DNA of 64,000 bases from Nelumbo lutea (lineage: Eukaryota > Streptophyta > Magnoliopsida > Proteales > Nelumbonaceae): contig JAKGHH010000007.1 of assembly GCA_022828595.1 (NCBI GenBank), forward strand, positions 37,634,356-37,698,355, given 5' to 3'. Made by a program: the position numbers and the translations under genes. Positions 1-10,232 of the stretch are shown in pieces. How positions within the stretch are numbered: position 1 is the stretch's first letter; every line of letters starts with the position of its first letter. The notes under the pieces are model-generated. The model did no database searches. It saw only the letters and a program-made list of their open reading frames with translations, and had not been told where the DNA came from.

Positions 1-2611
1 CAAGAGTTAATACAAGACTTAGATTCTGTTTTCCAAATCCTGCGTCAGTTTAGCATGAAGTTGAACCCCAACAAGTGTGTCTTCGGTGTCGCCTCGAGCA
101 AGTTCCTAGGCTACATTGTCAATCGGCGCGGTATTGAGGCCAACCCGGACAAAATAAAAGCCATTCTAGATATGAAACCACCTCGGAAAGTAAAAGAGGT
201 TCAGAGGCTAAACGGCCGCATAGCCGCTCTAAGCCGCTTCTTGTCAAAGTCAACAGACCGCTGCCTACCCTTCTTCAAGGTAGTCAAAGGCAAAGGGTTC
301 GAGTGGACCCATGACTGCCAGTTCGCGTTCGATGAACTAAAAGGTTACCTCGCTAGTGTGCCAACCTTAGCCCGGCCCGAGGTGGGTGAGGTCTTAGAAC
401 TGTACCTCTCGGCAAGCGACGAAGCGGTCAGTTCGGTACTAATAAAGGAAACAGACCGGGTCCAACGACCCATATATTATGTTAGTAAAATTTTGCAGGG
501 AGTAGAGGCAAGGTACCTGTAGATAGAAAAACTAGCATACGCCCTTGTAATAGCAGCTCGGAAACTCCGCCCATACTTCTAGGCTCACACCATCATCGTC
601 CTAACTGACAAACCTCTTAGACAAGTTTTACTCAAACCCAAAGTCTCCGGTTGACTGACGAAATGGGCCATCGAACTCAGCGAGTACGACCTCCAGTACA
701 AATCGAGAACCGCTATCAAGGCCCAAGCTTTGGCAGATTTTATCGCCGAGTGCACTTTCAGCCACGAAGCCCCACAGGTCGTGCCCGAGGTCCCCAGTTG
801 CGGCGAACCCGGAGCTCCTAAGCCTATAGAGTCTGAACCCCGTGAAGTAGCAGCCAGTGTGGCATCTCTCCTGGTCAGGCGAAGCGCAAACTGGGATGAG
901 GAGCCTTGGATCCTTCACATGGATGGTTCCTCGAACCGGCAAGGCAGCGGAGCTGGAATAGTCTTGTGCGGCCCGAGCGGCACAAAAATAGAATACGCAC
1001 TACGCTTTGAGTTCGCGGCATCCAACAACGAGGCAAAGTACGAAGCACTGATCGCCGGGCTGGACCTAGCGCGAAAGGTTAAGGCAAAACACTTGGTCAT
1101 CTGCAGCGGTTCTCAGCTCGGGGTAAACCAAGTTACCGACGAATACAAAGCACGCGATCTCTCCATGATCGCATATTTGGCCAAAGTAAAAGAAGCCCTG
1201 CTCAACTTCCGATCACACATCATCATGCAAATCCCGAGGTCAGAAAACACTGAGGCCAACGCCCTGTCCCGGTTAGCCAGCACGAGTCACAACAATATGA
1301 GAACTGTGTACATAGAGGACTTACCTCGGCCTAGTATTCTCGGGGGGACAGAGGAGGTCGCTCCCGTCTTAGAATCAGAGCCGAGCTGGATCGATCCACT
1401 CGCGAGCTTCCTGATAGATGGAACCCTCCCTGCAGAACGCAATGCGGCCAAGAGGGTGCAGCGCCAGGCGGCCAAATACGTCATAATAGACGAACGGTTA
1501 TATCGACGGTCGTACACGCTCCCCTATTTGCGTTGCCTGCGACCTACCGAAGCCGAGTTCGTACTCCGCGACACTCATGAAGGCCTGTGCGGCAGACACT
1601 TGGGGGGCAGAGCACTCGCCCAAAAGGCACTTTGACAAGGATACTACTGGCCAATGATGAAGGCAGAAGCTGTCGAGCTCGTCAGAAAATGCGACAAGTG
1701 TCAGAAGCACGCTAACATCCACCATCAACCCGCCTCCGACCTCAAATACCTCGCCAGCCCGTGGCCCTTCGCACAATGGGGCATCGACCTCCTAGGGCCA
1801 TTCCCACCAGCCACAGGCAGAAGAAAATTCTTGGTTGTGGCGGTAGATTACTTTACGAAGTGGATAGAAGCCGAACCTGGCAACTATTACGGCTCGAAAC
1901 ATACAGAACTTCTTTTGGAAGAACATAGTATGTCGGTTCGGGTTACCTCGGGTTCTAATCTCCGACAACGGCAAACAGTTTGAGGATATCAAGTTCCAAG
2001 AGTGGTGCCAGAACATGGGGATTCGGCAAAACTTCACGTCCATCGCGCACCCACAGGCAAACGGTCAGACGGAAGTAATGAACAGAGCCATCCTGCGCGG
2101 ACTGAAAGCACGTCTGGATCGAGCTAAGGGATTGTGGGCCGAAGAGCTATCAAGTGTCTTATGGGCTCACCGAACAACCAAAAAAGCAGCCACGGGAGAA
2201 ACCCCCTTCAACCTCACCTACGGCATTGAAGCAGTGATCCCGGCGGAAATCGAAATACCAACATTGCGATTCGAAACATATGACGATCGGACGAACGGAG
2301 ACGAGTTACGCACCAACCTCGACCTACTGGACGAGGTAAGGGACCTCGCGCACATACGAACGGTGGCATACCAGCAGCAGGTAGCTCGCTACTACAATAG
2401 TAGAGTAAAGCAACGAAGCTTCCAAGTCGGCGACCTGGTCCTCCGTAAGATTATGGTGCCTGAACCCGGCATCGGCAAGCTTGGACCTAATTGGGAAGGG
2501 CCCTATAAAGTAAAAACAGTGCTCGGGGGCGCATACGAACTCGAAACCTTGGAAGGCAAACGAGTTCCTCGAACGTGGAACATCGTGAACTTAAGACGAT
2601 ACTACCTATGA
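1..2611 (+). pseudogene. pol: gypsy pol remnant: RT end, RNase H, second RNase H, integrase (element 1)
   Basis: The frame is open from base 1, just downstream of where the YxDD motif would lie, and runs to a stop at 2609-2611. In order: the end of RT (NKCVFGV, KFLGYIV); the RT-linked RNase H (about 250-750); an archaeal-type RNase H (about 905-1290, DGSSN and NNEAKYEAL); and integrase with an H/H plus CDKC zinc site (about 1575-1710), the core motifs GIDLLGPFP, SDNGKQF and HPQANGQTEV, and a C-terminal GPYKV module. It is broken: in-frame stops at 520-522, 580-582, 652-654 and 1633-1635, and a frameshift near 1880. The second RNase H reads SGSQ where the family has SDSQ, so a catalytic Asp is lost. 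No functional polyprotein can be made. Assignment is certain; exact domain edges are approximate. Confidence 0.93.
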
Positions 2612-2813
2612 ACCACCTAGCGAAGTGGACGAAATCAGGCCCTATGTGCCACAAGGGCGTAGACAGCACATTATCAGCTCGGAAAAAAATCAGTTCGCGG
2701 CATAAAAGACCGCGGAAATTTAATAACCCGGAAAAGGAACAGCTGGGGGAAGATGAGCAAGGGGAAAAAGACACTCCATTGCAAGAAACAGTACATTGGT
2801 AAAAAAAAAAAAT

Positions 2814-4787
2814 TTACATGCCCGGAGCCACTTCTTTGCCATCGGAAGGCACTTCAACGACACCCGAAGGCCTTGCCTCTCCTTCAGAGTCAGGCTCGCC
2901 ATCGGCAGCATTAGCCATCTCCTGAGTTATACGCGAAGTGGTTATGGCACTTACATCGAGGTTGGGGTACGTATTCCGGATCATCCACCGGCTCAACTTG
3001 AACCCCCTCCTGTAAGAGTCCACCATCAGATCGTCAGAACGCGGAGAGGCAATGTAGTCTTCAACTGGCTTCTTCTTGGCGTCTTCAATGCCTTGGGAAA
3101 AAATCTGTGTTCTCTCCCTGATGTCCTCTTGAAGATATTCGACTTGATGTTGCAAATCCAACTTCAAGTCCGCCATATGCTTGACAACTACCCCCATGGC
3201 CTCGGCGTCACGCTGAGACCTCGCCTGTCTGGCCATCGCGACGCGAGCAGCCTCTTCAGCAGCATAAGCAGCCGCCTCAGCAGCCCGGGTATTTGCCTCT
3301 GCAGCACGGAAGGCTTCTTCAGCAGCATGAGCAGTAGCCTCAGCAGCTCGCGCCTGTCGCGAGCTCCTCTCCACTTGGGTCGCCAAGGCATGAATCGAAG
3401 AATTCACCTACCAAAAGAAACAAGTGAGCAAATGACAGCAGAAGCAACATAATAAAAAAGGAAGACAGAATCTAACTTACCACCATGGCATGTGTTACGG
3501 CACGACAAGCGAGCTGATTCAAGGGAAGATCGGTCCACGCCGCGACCTCCTTAGGGAAAGTAGCGTCCCTACTCTTCTGAAGAGCGTAGTTCGGCGTCTA
3601 CACGCTCCTAAACTCACCTTGAGCTCCCGATCCTGAGGGCCCAGCCCGCGTATGAGCAGACCCGGAGTGAGCAGGAGCACTTGAGTACGCAGGAGCGCCC
3701 GTATGAGTAGTCTCAGCTTAAGGCGCCCCGGTAGTTTCGTGCACCGGTGGTCACTTCGGGCTCCCTAGGCAAATGCTCTGGCGTATGGTCTGGAACTTGG
3801 GGCTCCTCATCCAGGGGCAGCTCGGTACGAGTTTGTTTGGTGACCCGCTTCCTCCTCTTCATACCTTGAAACAAGCACCCCCCACGAGTTCTCTCCGCGT
3901 CCATCACACCTGCAGAAACGAGTTCGGCATCAGAAAAAATGAAAGAACAAAGCAAATAAGAAACCGCATAGCTAGAAACCTACCCGAACTTAGGCCGGCT
4001 GCAATAAGCTTGGCCTCCGTTAAGTAGTGGTGGCACTTTAAGCCTTGCCGTGCCCATTGCCGGAGACCCTTCACCGTCTCTTTATCAAGAGTTACGCCCA
4101 AATCGGGAGCGGCCTCACCCCACCCGGTCTGAAAGGGCCATCCTTGTTAACTTCGCACGCCGAAATAGTCCCGCTTCCAAGCTGGGACCTTATTAGGAAG
4201 ATCGTGCAGAAGCTTGAAACCCTGGCGAGGAGAAAGGTAATACGCCAGTCTCCCCCCAGGAAGAGAACCCGCCTGTCTCTTGAGCATCAAGATAGAGGAG
4301 AATATCTCTAAGTCCAAGGGAAAGTTCTGCTCGCAAAAAAGGGAAATTGTCCCCACCAGGTTCCGAATAGAGTTCGGATGAAGCTGGCCGATAGTGACAC
4401 CAAAGTGGTTTATGACTTCGACGAGAAGGGGATGGAAAGGAAGTCGCAACCCTGCAGCGAGCTGCTCTCGAAAAATCACAATCTCGTCGGGACCGTGTTC
4501 CCAGGGAAAGCTACTCGAAGGAATAAAATATGTGTACCCCTAGGAAGATTGTAAGACAGAAGTATGGACTGAAGCCCCTCAAGCGTCATGGTCGAAGGAC
4601 CAAACCTGTCTAGCATCCGACCTCGACGGGAGGTAGATGCCAAACTGCCCGAAGCAACTCGACCCACTAGTTCGTAGTCCTCAAGCTCCACCTCAGGATC
4701 ACTGAGGCAGTCTGGGGACACGGCTCGGTTGGTGGAACCTACGTCGGCCCTACTCAAAGAATCGTCTGAGCTATCAAAGCTAGACAT
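2814..4787 (-). pseudogene. antisense spliced gene of Tat element 1 (putative gypsy-type transposon domain plus coiled coil)
   Basis: This gene lies opposite to pol, between integrase and the 3' LTR. Exon 1 (4787-3984) starts MSSFDSSDD and holds a block (LPFHPLLVEVINHFGV, QLHPNSIRN, PAWKRDYF) resembling the plant 'putative gypsy type transposon' family (Transposase_28, from memory). Exon 2 is about 3909-3481. Exon 3 (3407-2814) is an Ala/Glu/Arg-rich coiled coil followed by an acidic tail. Introns are inferred at 3983-3910 (GTAGG..GCAG) and 3480-3408 (GTAAGT..GGTAG). Both occur at the same places in element 2. A frameshift near 4500 and stops near 4147 and 3713 break it. Function is unknown; antisense ORFs are reported in Tat-lineage elements such as Grande and Retand. 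Confidence 0.75.
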
Positions 4788-4966
4788 TGGGGAAAAGATG
4801 GATTTAAGAAAGTACTCACCGGAAAGTTTGAGAACAAAGCCAAAAAACCGTGAAGACTGTATAACCAGCCTTGATGCGAGTTGGAAAAGACTTGGACGCG
4901 AGCTGAAAGGTTGGACGCGAACTCAGTAGACACCGCAGAAGTAACAAACCGACTGGGGTCCCCCAC

Positions 4967-4974
4967 TATTTATA
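4967..4974 (-). promoter_or_regulatory. TATA box for the antisense gene, element 1
   Basis: The minus strand reads CTATAAATAG here, 180 bp upstream of the antisense start codon and outside the LTR. The same box, with a similar G-rich downstream flank, sits in the matching place of element 2 (35414-35421) and, as CTATAAGTAT, of element 3 (51152-51159). Conservation across three diverged copies supports a real promoter. Confidence 0.65.
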
Positions 4975-5067
4975 GCTACAATAGCCAAGAATCAACTGTA
5001 CAAACCGAAGACGATCCGACGGCCCACGTTCTTACCGACCGCACAACCCTTAAGGTCGAGACGTGAT

Positions 5068-5225
5068 TGGCGCACGTCTTTCCGGAAAAAGTGAAACGTC
5101 AGTGCACGTCTTTTTGAAACCGACGTCGCTTCGACATGCGCCTTTCCGAAACTGACGCTCCGCACATCTCCCTGACCGTCGCCCGCGCACGTACAACAGT
5201 GGCACGCCTTTTTGAAATGACCCAC
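5068..5225. repeat. diverged direct repeats upstream of the antisense promoter
   Basis: A core like GCACGTCTTTTTGAAA recurs at about 5072, 5103, 5139 and 5202 (variants GCACGTCTTTCC, GCGCCTTTCCGAAA, GCACGCCTTTTTGAAA), interleaved with GACGTC/GACGCT words. It lies 95-250 bp upstream of the antisense TATA box. Elements 2 and 3 keep only scattered GCACG words at this place. It looks like an upstream regulatory array; no binding factor can be named. Confidence 0.5.
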
Positions 5226-5392
5226 TGTCACGTCCTAGCGGCGCGAATCTGATTGAAATTTAAAACACTGCTAGGGTTCTCGAAAACCGAAAGAACCCTA
5301 TCAAAAGCGTCTCGTGCAGTGAAGGTTCGAAGGACGGGACAAATCCACCAGATACCTTGCGAAAACTCCCTGCACCATGGCAAGACCCCCGG

Positions 5393-5412
5393 CGCAAGGA
5401 GTGGGGGGCAAT
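5393..5412 (+). other. polypurine tract, element 1
   Basis: A purine run ending GGAGTGGGGGGCAAT sits directly before the TGATGA start of the 3' LTR. Element 2 (35714-35730) and element 3 (minus strand, 50850-50832) have nearly the same run. It would prime plus-strand DNA synthesis. Confidence 0.85.
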
Positions 5413-5507
5413 TGATGAAGGAAGATTTGGCCCAACCTCTCTATTATGTGACACGTGGCAGAAACAACAGCTCGGCAAAAGGGACCAAGCCTAGGCGGGA
5501 ACAAGGG

Positions 5508-5957
5508 GACACACTTCGCCGAACTGACCCTTGTAACAGCTCGGGATACACTTCGCCGAACTGACCCACCTTGTAATAGCTCGGGATACACTTTGCCGAA
5601 CTGACCCTTGTAACAGCTCGGGATACACTTCGCCGAACTGACCCTTGTAACAGCTCGGGATACACTTCGCCGAGCTGACCCCCCTTGTAACAGCTCGGGA
5701 TACACTTCGCCGAACTGACCCTTGCAACAGCTCGGGATACACTTCGCCGAATTGACCCTTGTAACGGCTCGGGATACACTTCACCGAACTGACCCACCTT
5801 GTAACAGCTCGGGATACACTTCGCCGAACTGACCCACCTTGTAACAGCTCGGGATACACTTCGCCGAACTGACCCACCTTGTAACAGCTCGGAATACACT
5901 TCGCCGAACTGACCCACCTTGTAACAGTTCGGGATACACCTCGTCGAACTGACCTGC
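5508..5957. repeat. tandem array in LTR U3, 11 units of 37-41 bp
   Basis: Eleven units of the form CTTGTAACAGCTCGGGATAC then ACTTCGCCGAACTGACC, preceded by a partial unit. Units come in two length classes, about 37 bp and about 40-41 bp, differing by an ACC-type insert at the junction. Units are nearly identical, which suggests recent expansion. Open frames across it are a repetitive artefact, not genes. Confidence 0.95.
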
Positions 5958-6278
5958 CCTATAGATACCTCCGAGCTCAAGATCGCCTCGCTCAGCACTT
6001 CGCATCACTTTCTGGGCACCAAAACCAAACAAGTCGTACCATGCCTGACACTAGGGAAGTTCGTGCCCGAGGGCACCACGCTTGACTGACTTGGGATCTG
6101 ACGTTTGGCGGCAGCACTCTAAACGGCCACCTGCCACCGCCACTGACACCGCCATCTCCAGTTAGACGGTTAGGCAGTGACGGTTCTGTCTCAGCAGAAA
6201 GGATGACGACCGAATTTACAAGCACAAGGGTAATCATACCCGATCTGACAAGGGCCTCGGGACGAGTACACGGAGTGA

Positions 6279-6287
6279 CTATAAGAG
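6279..6287 (+). promoter_or_regulatory. TATA-like box in LTR 1
   Basis: CTATAAGAG followed by a C-rich run, at the same place relative to the LTR end as TATATAAAA/TATATAAGA in the element 2 LTRs. Probable RNA polymerase II promoter of the retrotransposon. Confidence 0.5.
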
Positions 6288-6442
6288 CCCCCTGCCCCCC
6301 GACAACGGAGGTATGAAAACTTTGCGCTATCTGGTATTACCTTGCTTTTGAAGGATTCTAACTTGAACTTCGGAGCCTCTACCTCGTTCGGAAGCAAGGC
6401 AGCGGACAGCTAAGACCAGCCGGATCGCGCTCCATCACCTAT

Positions 6443-6713
6443 CATTATTATTATTTTTTTTTTTGTAATATCAAACTTACCTTCATTTTGAAAACACAAC
6501 TGATCTTCTTTTTACAAACTTGATCAAAGTGAAGTATTATTACATTTGCGGTAATCCCAAATACACCTCTCATCTCCCTGTTCTTGACTGTTGGGCAGAG
6601 ACATCACTTACCCTTCTAGCAAATTGAATAGGGTGGACTTGAATCATTTGATGGGGGATCTCGCTCTTAGTCTCTGGCAGCCCATCCACATTTGCTAATA
6701 CAGTGTCATAGCC
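6443..6713. other. non-coding, no recognised feature
   Basis: Contains an ATT repeat with a T-run at about 6442-6465 and otherwise unremarkable sequence. No gene seen. Confidence 0.5.
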
Positions 6714-7024
6714 AACGTTTTAAAAAATGATTGGGAAACAGAATTGTTCTGGCCATTGGTTTCTGGGTTGATAGTCCGATCATCTAGTTCAAACGGACAG
6801 TCCGTTCTGACAAATAAATTAAAAAATAAAAAAGTAATTAAAAATAAAAAATAGTTAAAAATCATTGAATGGATTGACAATTTGATCGCCTGAGTCAATG
6901 GATTACTAATTTTTCAAATGATTTTTTATTAAACCGGATTTTTAGTAAAACAGAACCAATTGCCTAAAAGGTTTCTGAGTCAAACGGTCCGACTATCCGG
7001 ATCAACGACGATTTGAAAACCTTA
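6714..7024. mobile_element. MITE (311 bp), MULE- or hAT-type
   Basis: The ends AACGTTTTAAAAA and TTTGAAAACCTTA form an imperfect inverted repeat. Flanks GTCATAGCC (6705-6713) and ATCGTAGCC (7025-7033) match at 7 of 9 bases, a diverged 8-9 bp TSD. The interior is AT-rich and non-coding. Confidence 0.6.
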
Positions 7025-7033
7025 ATCGTAGCC

Positions 7034-7525
7034 CTGTGCTGGTCTTGAATATTAGATGAAGTAACTTTTTGGTGGGATCACTGCAATGCATCAAAGGCCA
7101 TAATTTTCTGTTTTAGCACTACACCACAACAGTGTCGTAGCAAAAGTGAACTCCTAGTGAAGTGGTATTGGTCCTCCTCAACCCAAATTGGTGTGCAGAG
7201 CAAAATCGCAAAAAAATCCAGATGAACGTATAAAAAATATCTGCCATCAATGTTCTTTCTCAAAAAATGACAAATAAGGACTTAAGTTAGGTAACATTTC
7301 ATGTGCAGGAAGCTGAAAAATAGCCTAAATTGTTTTTTACAAACAGCCAAACTTTTTGATTTGAGGCATTTTGGTTGATTGGGGCAAAAAAAGAAAACAA
7401 CCAATGAGCTAAACTTGTGGCTGTGTTTAGGAATTAGGACTGTGAGACAAATAATGACGCTGTGGCTGTGTTTAGGACTGTGAGACAAATAATGACACAA
7501 CGACACAACGCAACAGCCATAACAC
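7034..7525. other. non-coding, one short tandem duplication
   Basis: A unit beginning GTGGCTGTGTTTAGGA and ending AAATAATGAC occurs twice at about 7420-7496, with a 7-bp difference between copies. No gene recognised. Confidence 0.6.
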
Positions 7526-7533
7526 ATTACGAT

Positions 7534-8021
7534 TAGATCAGACTTGTTCATGGGCCGGGTCGGGTTGGGTTTGGACCAGGCTTTGTATATGTATCAACAG
7601 AATATACTCAGGCCTGAGCCCGAAACCAGCCCTCATATAAAGTCCAAAGCCCGGGTCCGAGCCTGAGCTCGGCCAGAAATTTTTTTCATTTTTATTCAAT
7701 AAAAAAGTGTTTTATTTATATTAAAAACCTTCAAAACTCAAAAATAATAGACATCTCACTATTACTTGAAAAAAAAACAAAAAAAATTATATATTTTTTT
7801 TATTAAATAAAATATATTTTTATTATTTAATATATACTATCAAGTCGAGCTTGGGCTTGGGCCAGGTTTTTTTGAGAAAGTCTGAGCCTAACCTGAAAAA
7901 AATCAGGCCCAGTGCTTTAAGCCTGAGCCCGAGCCCGCAGGCCTAAAATTATAATTAAGCCTGATTTATAACAGGTCAAGCGGGCCAACCCGTCAAATTA
8001 CCCAACCTATGAACAGGTCTA
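7534..8021. mobile_element. hAT-type MITE (488 bp) with 8-bp TSD
   Basis: Perfect 8-bp TSD ATTACGAT (7526-7533 and 8022-8029). The left end carries CTTGTTCATGGGCC and the right end reads CCTATGAACAGGTCTA, an inverted repeat. Subterminal GGCCC/GGGCTTGG words resemble those at the ends of the hAT element at 49831-61540, so it may be a non-autonomous relative. No coding capacity. Confidence 0.82.
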
Positions 8022-8029
8022 ATTACGAT

Positions 8030-8235
8030 GGGAATTGGAATTAGTTGAACGTGATGTCTGTTCAGTGGATGCGGAACCAACAATAAGGCTTTACATTGGT
8101 AATAAAATACATGAAACCCACGGTGAAAAGTTAAATGACTGTAGGTTCCATGCATTTTATTATTGACGTGGAGTTTTATAATCGGATCTACAGCCCACTT
8201 AACAGCTACTACGTTCAATTAATCATTTCTCAACT
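8030..8235. other. non-coding, short palindrome
   Basis: AATAAAATACATG at about 8101 faces CATGCATTTTATT at about 8148, forming a loose hairpin. Nothing else recognised. Confidence 0.4.
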
Positions 8236-8243
8236 GACACGAT

Positions 8244-8550
8244 TAGGAATGGCAACGAGGCGGGTATCATATTCTCCGTCCCCGCCCCTGATTCTGAAAT
8301 TAATCCCTATCTCCATCCCTGATCTCTACCGTGAATAAAATTTGTCTTCTATCCCTGATTCCCGAATTTTTTTAGATAATAATTTTGTTTGAAAAATAAA
8401 TTTACTTAAAATAAATAAAAATTTTAAATTATAAATAATGTTTTACGCCAACCCCGATCAGGGATTCCTATTAATCCCTGTCCTCATCCCCATCCCACCA
8501 AAATAATCTTTATTGGATTCCCGTCGGGATGGGGAAAATTACCATCCCTA
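8244..8550. mobile_element. hAT-type MITE (307 bp) with 8-bp TSD
   Basis: Perfect 8-bp TSD GACACGAT (8236-8243 and 8551-8558). The ends TAGGAATGGCAAC and TTACCATCCCTA are an imperfect terminal inverted repeat. The interior repeats AATCCC and CATCCC words. No ORF of note. Confidence 0.85.
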
Positions 8551-8558
8551 GACACGAT

Positions 8559-9153
8559 GGTCCCACTTCTATGAAGGTTCAACTAATCTGCCATTGTGAG
8601 GCTGGAATACCCTTTCTTGGATTAGGTGCTGTTGGAAAATGACTAAATCGATAGGGAAATGTATAACACGGAAAATCAGGATAAAACATTTTTTTATATG
8701 TCTACTTTGAAAAGGCACATGCATTGCACGTTGTATTAATAGTAGAGAAAGAGACAAGATATCTTCTTTATTTGATTAGGTGTGAGTGGCTAAGACATCC
8801 ATCAATCCTCGTTCAAATTACCTTGCATTCTAGTTCAGTTTTGTCTGTGTTTAGCAACATTACATTTATACATTGACAAATGACAGACTAATACATATTT
8901 ACATTGATAATAAAATGTAAAAGTACATCAATAAAAAAAAAGTAAATTTGTATTCAAGTGGGCTTTTGACAAAAAAAAAAAAAAACATATGCTTTATTGA
9001 AATTCATTTTTGCATCCATTACAGCTAAAAGTCTATCTGGGAACATGGTAAATTTGTCAATGCAAAATTAACCCAATTTTGCAATTTATATGAACCATTT
9101 TACACTCTACATATTTGCATTCATACTTATTTGCATTGTTTTCAAATGCAGCC
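8559..9153. other. non-coding AT-rich sequence
   Basis: Two A-runs (8929-8941, 8970-8985) and AT-rich text; no gene or repeat boundary recognised. Confidence 0.4.
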
Positions 9154-9156
9154 TAA

Positions 9157-10229
9157 GGCTCATTTGTTTTTTAGGCCATGTTTGGGAGTGTTTAAGTTAA
9201 AAATAAGTGTTTAAAAACAAATGCTTAGTCAAATAAGTACTTATTTGCATTTGGTATCCAACTTTTTCAAGTGTTTATTTTTTCAAATAATATCTTATTT
9301 TATATTGAGCATTTGGTAGTTTTTTTCTCTAATAAGCACTTAGATAAGCATTTGTGACTATTTTGTCCTTCATTTTCTTTCAAATTTTCAAAATGTACCT
9401 TTTGAAAGCACTTTTACTAAATTATTTTTATAAAAATATTTTTATGAAAATACTTTTACCAAAGCACATTTATAAAAGTATTTTTATGAAAAGAATTTTT
9501 ATAAAAGTGCTTTTGCAAAGTACTTTTTTGAAATCACTTTTAAGAAAGTACTTTTATGAAAGAACTTTTATAAAAACACGTTTTTATAAAAGTTCTTTTT
9601 TAAAAATGCTTTCATAAAAGTACTTTCTTAAAAGTGCTTTCATAAAAGTATTTTCTTAAAAGTGCTTTCATAAAAGTACTTCTATAAAATTCAAATAGGG
9701 ATAATTTTGGAAGAAAAAGATTGAATAAGTGCTTATTGTATAAGCACTTAAAATAAGTTGGAAATTTGGACTTAAAAATAAGCCCTTATTTTTAAAATAA
9801 GCACTTATTACAGGCTTATTTCCCAAATATCAATATGTGCTTAATGACCCAAATAAGCACTTATTTTTAAGCACTCCCAAACATGGCCTTAGATTTTGAG
9901 AGGGGGGAAAGTTGGTCAATGGGATTTTGGTTCCATTGACCAAGATACCCATGTTCTTTTTTCATATTTATGTGGGGTCAATGGAAAAGGTAAGTGATAC
10001 CCCTCTCAATAACTTTTCCACTTGGAGAGAAAATTGTCAATACCTTGAGACAAAATTTCCCCTTTTAATAATGACTTTTTACGGGTAAAACGGTTATTAT
10101 GTTATTTACCTGGTAAATAAAAGAACATGGATAAATGCACTTTCCCGACTAAGTATTTCCCAAGAAACACTTATACCCAGGTAAGTGCATTTATCCGGGT
10201 AAGTAACTTCCCGAAAAGAGAATGGGGCC
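9157..10229. mobile_element. MITE family M1 copy A, interrupted by a Harbinger MITE
   Basis: The outer ends GGCTCATTTG and GAATGGGGCC are flanked by TAA (9154-9156 and 10230-10232), consistent with a 3-bp PIF/Harbinger-type TSD. The interior (GAGAGGGGGGAAAGTTGGTC, GGGTAAGTGATACCC-like words, GTAAGTGCATTTA) is shared with copies at 19707-20110 and, reversed, 21389-22122. A second MITE (9174-9888) is inserted 17 bp from its left end. Confidence 0.65.
9174..9888. mobile_element. PIF/Harbinger-type MITE (715 bp) with TTA TSD
   Basis: The terminal inverted repeat GGCCATGTTTGGGAGTG is perfect over 17 bp at both ends, and TTA flanks it (9171-9173 and 9889-9891). This is the Tourist/Harbinger signature. 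The middle (about 9440-9690) is a run of short units alternating AAAAGTGCTTTC and AAAAGTACTTT. The lysine-rich open frame across it at 9354-9617 is an artefact of that repeat. Confidence 0.9.
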
Positions 10230-10232
10230 TAA

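Larger units (their letters stand above)
1..6437 (+). mobile_element. Ty3/gypsy (Tat lineage) retrotransposon, element 1, 5' part outside window
   Basis: The window opens inside the reverse transcriptase of a plus-strand gypsy element and follows it through RNase H, integrase, an antisense gene, a polypurine tract and a 3' LTR that ends ..CCATCA at 6437. The gene order RT-RNase H-integrase is that of Ty3/gypsy. A second RNase H-like domain before integrase and an extra antisense gene before the 3' LTR are known hallmarks of the Tat lineage. The 5' LTR, primer-binding site and gag lie to the left of the window, so the putative TSD (CCTAT, 6438-6442) cannot be checked. Confidence 0.92.
5413..6437 (+). 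repeat. 3' LTR of element 1 (1025 bp)
   Basis: It starts TGATGAAGG right after the polypurine tract and ends CGCTCCATCA, matching the TGAT...TCA ends of the element 2 LTRs. A TATA-like CTATAAGAG is at 6279-6287. Its U3 part holds the tandem array at 5508-5957. The 5' LTR is outside the window, so the pair cannot be compared. Confidence 0.88.

Noticed and set aside
2796..3452. 218-codon plus-strand open frame after the integrase
   Set aside because: It is the complement of the antisense coiled-coil exon, which has the better composition, matches element 2, and has flanking splice sites.
5508..5957. Regular short repeats considered as a CRISPR array
   Set aside because: Units are contiguous without unique spacers, and the setting is a plant LTR.
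5301..5998. Overlapping minus-strand open frames with repeating peptide units
   Set aside because: They are translations of the 37-41 bp LTR array in several frames, and all frames look alike; not a repeat-protein gene.
9354..9617. Lys/Phe-rich 87-codon open frame
   Set aside because: Made of short MITE-internal repeats (AAAAGTACTTT-like); no family and no promoter.
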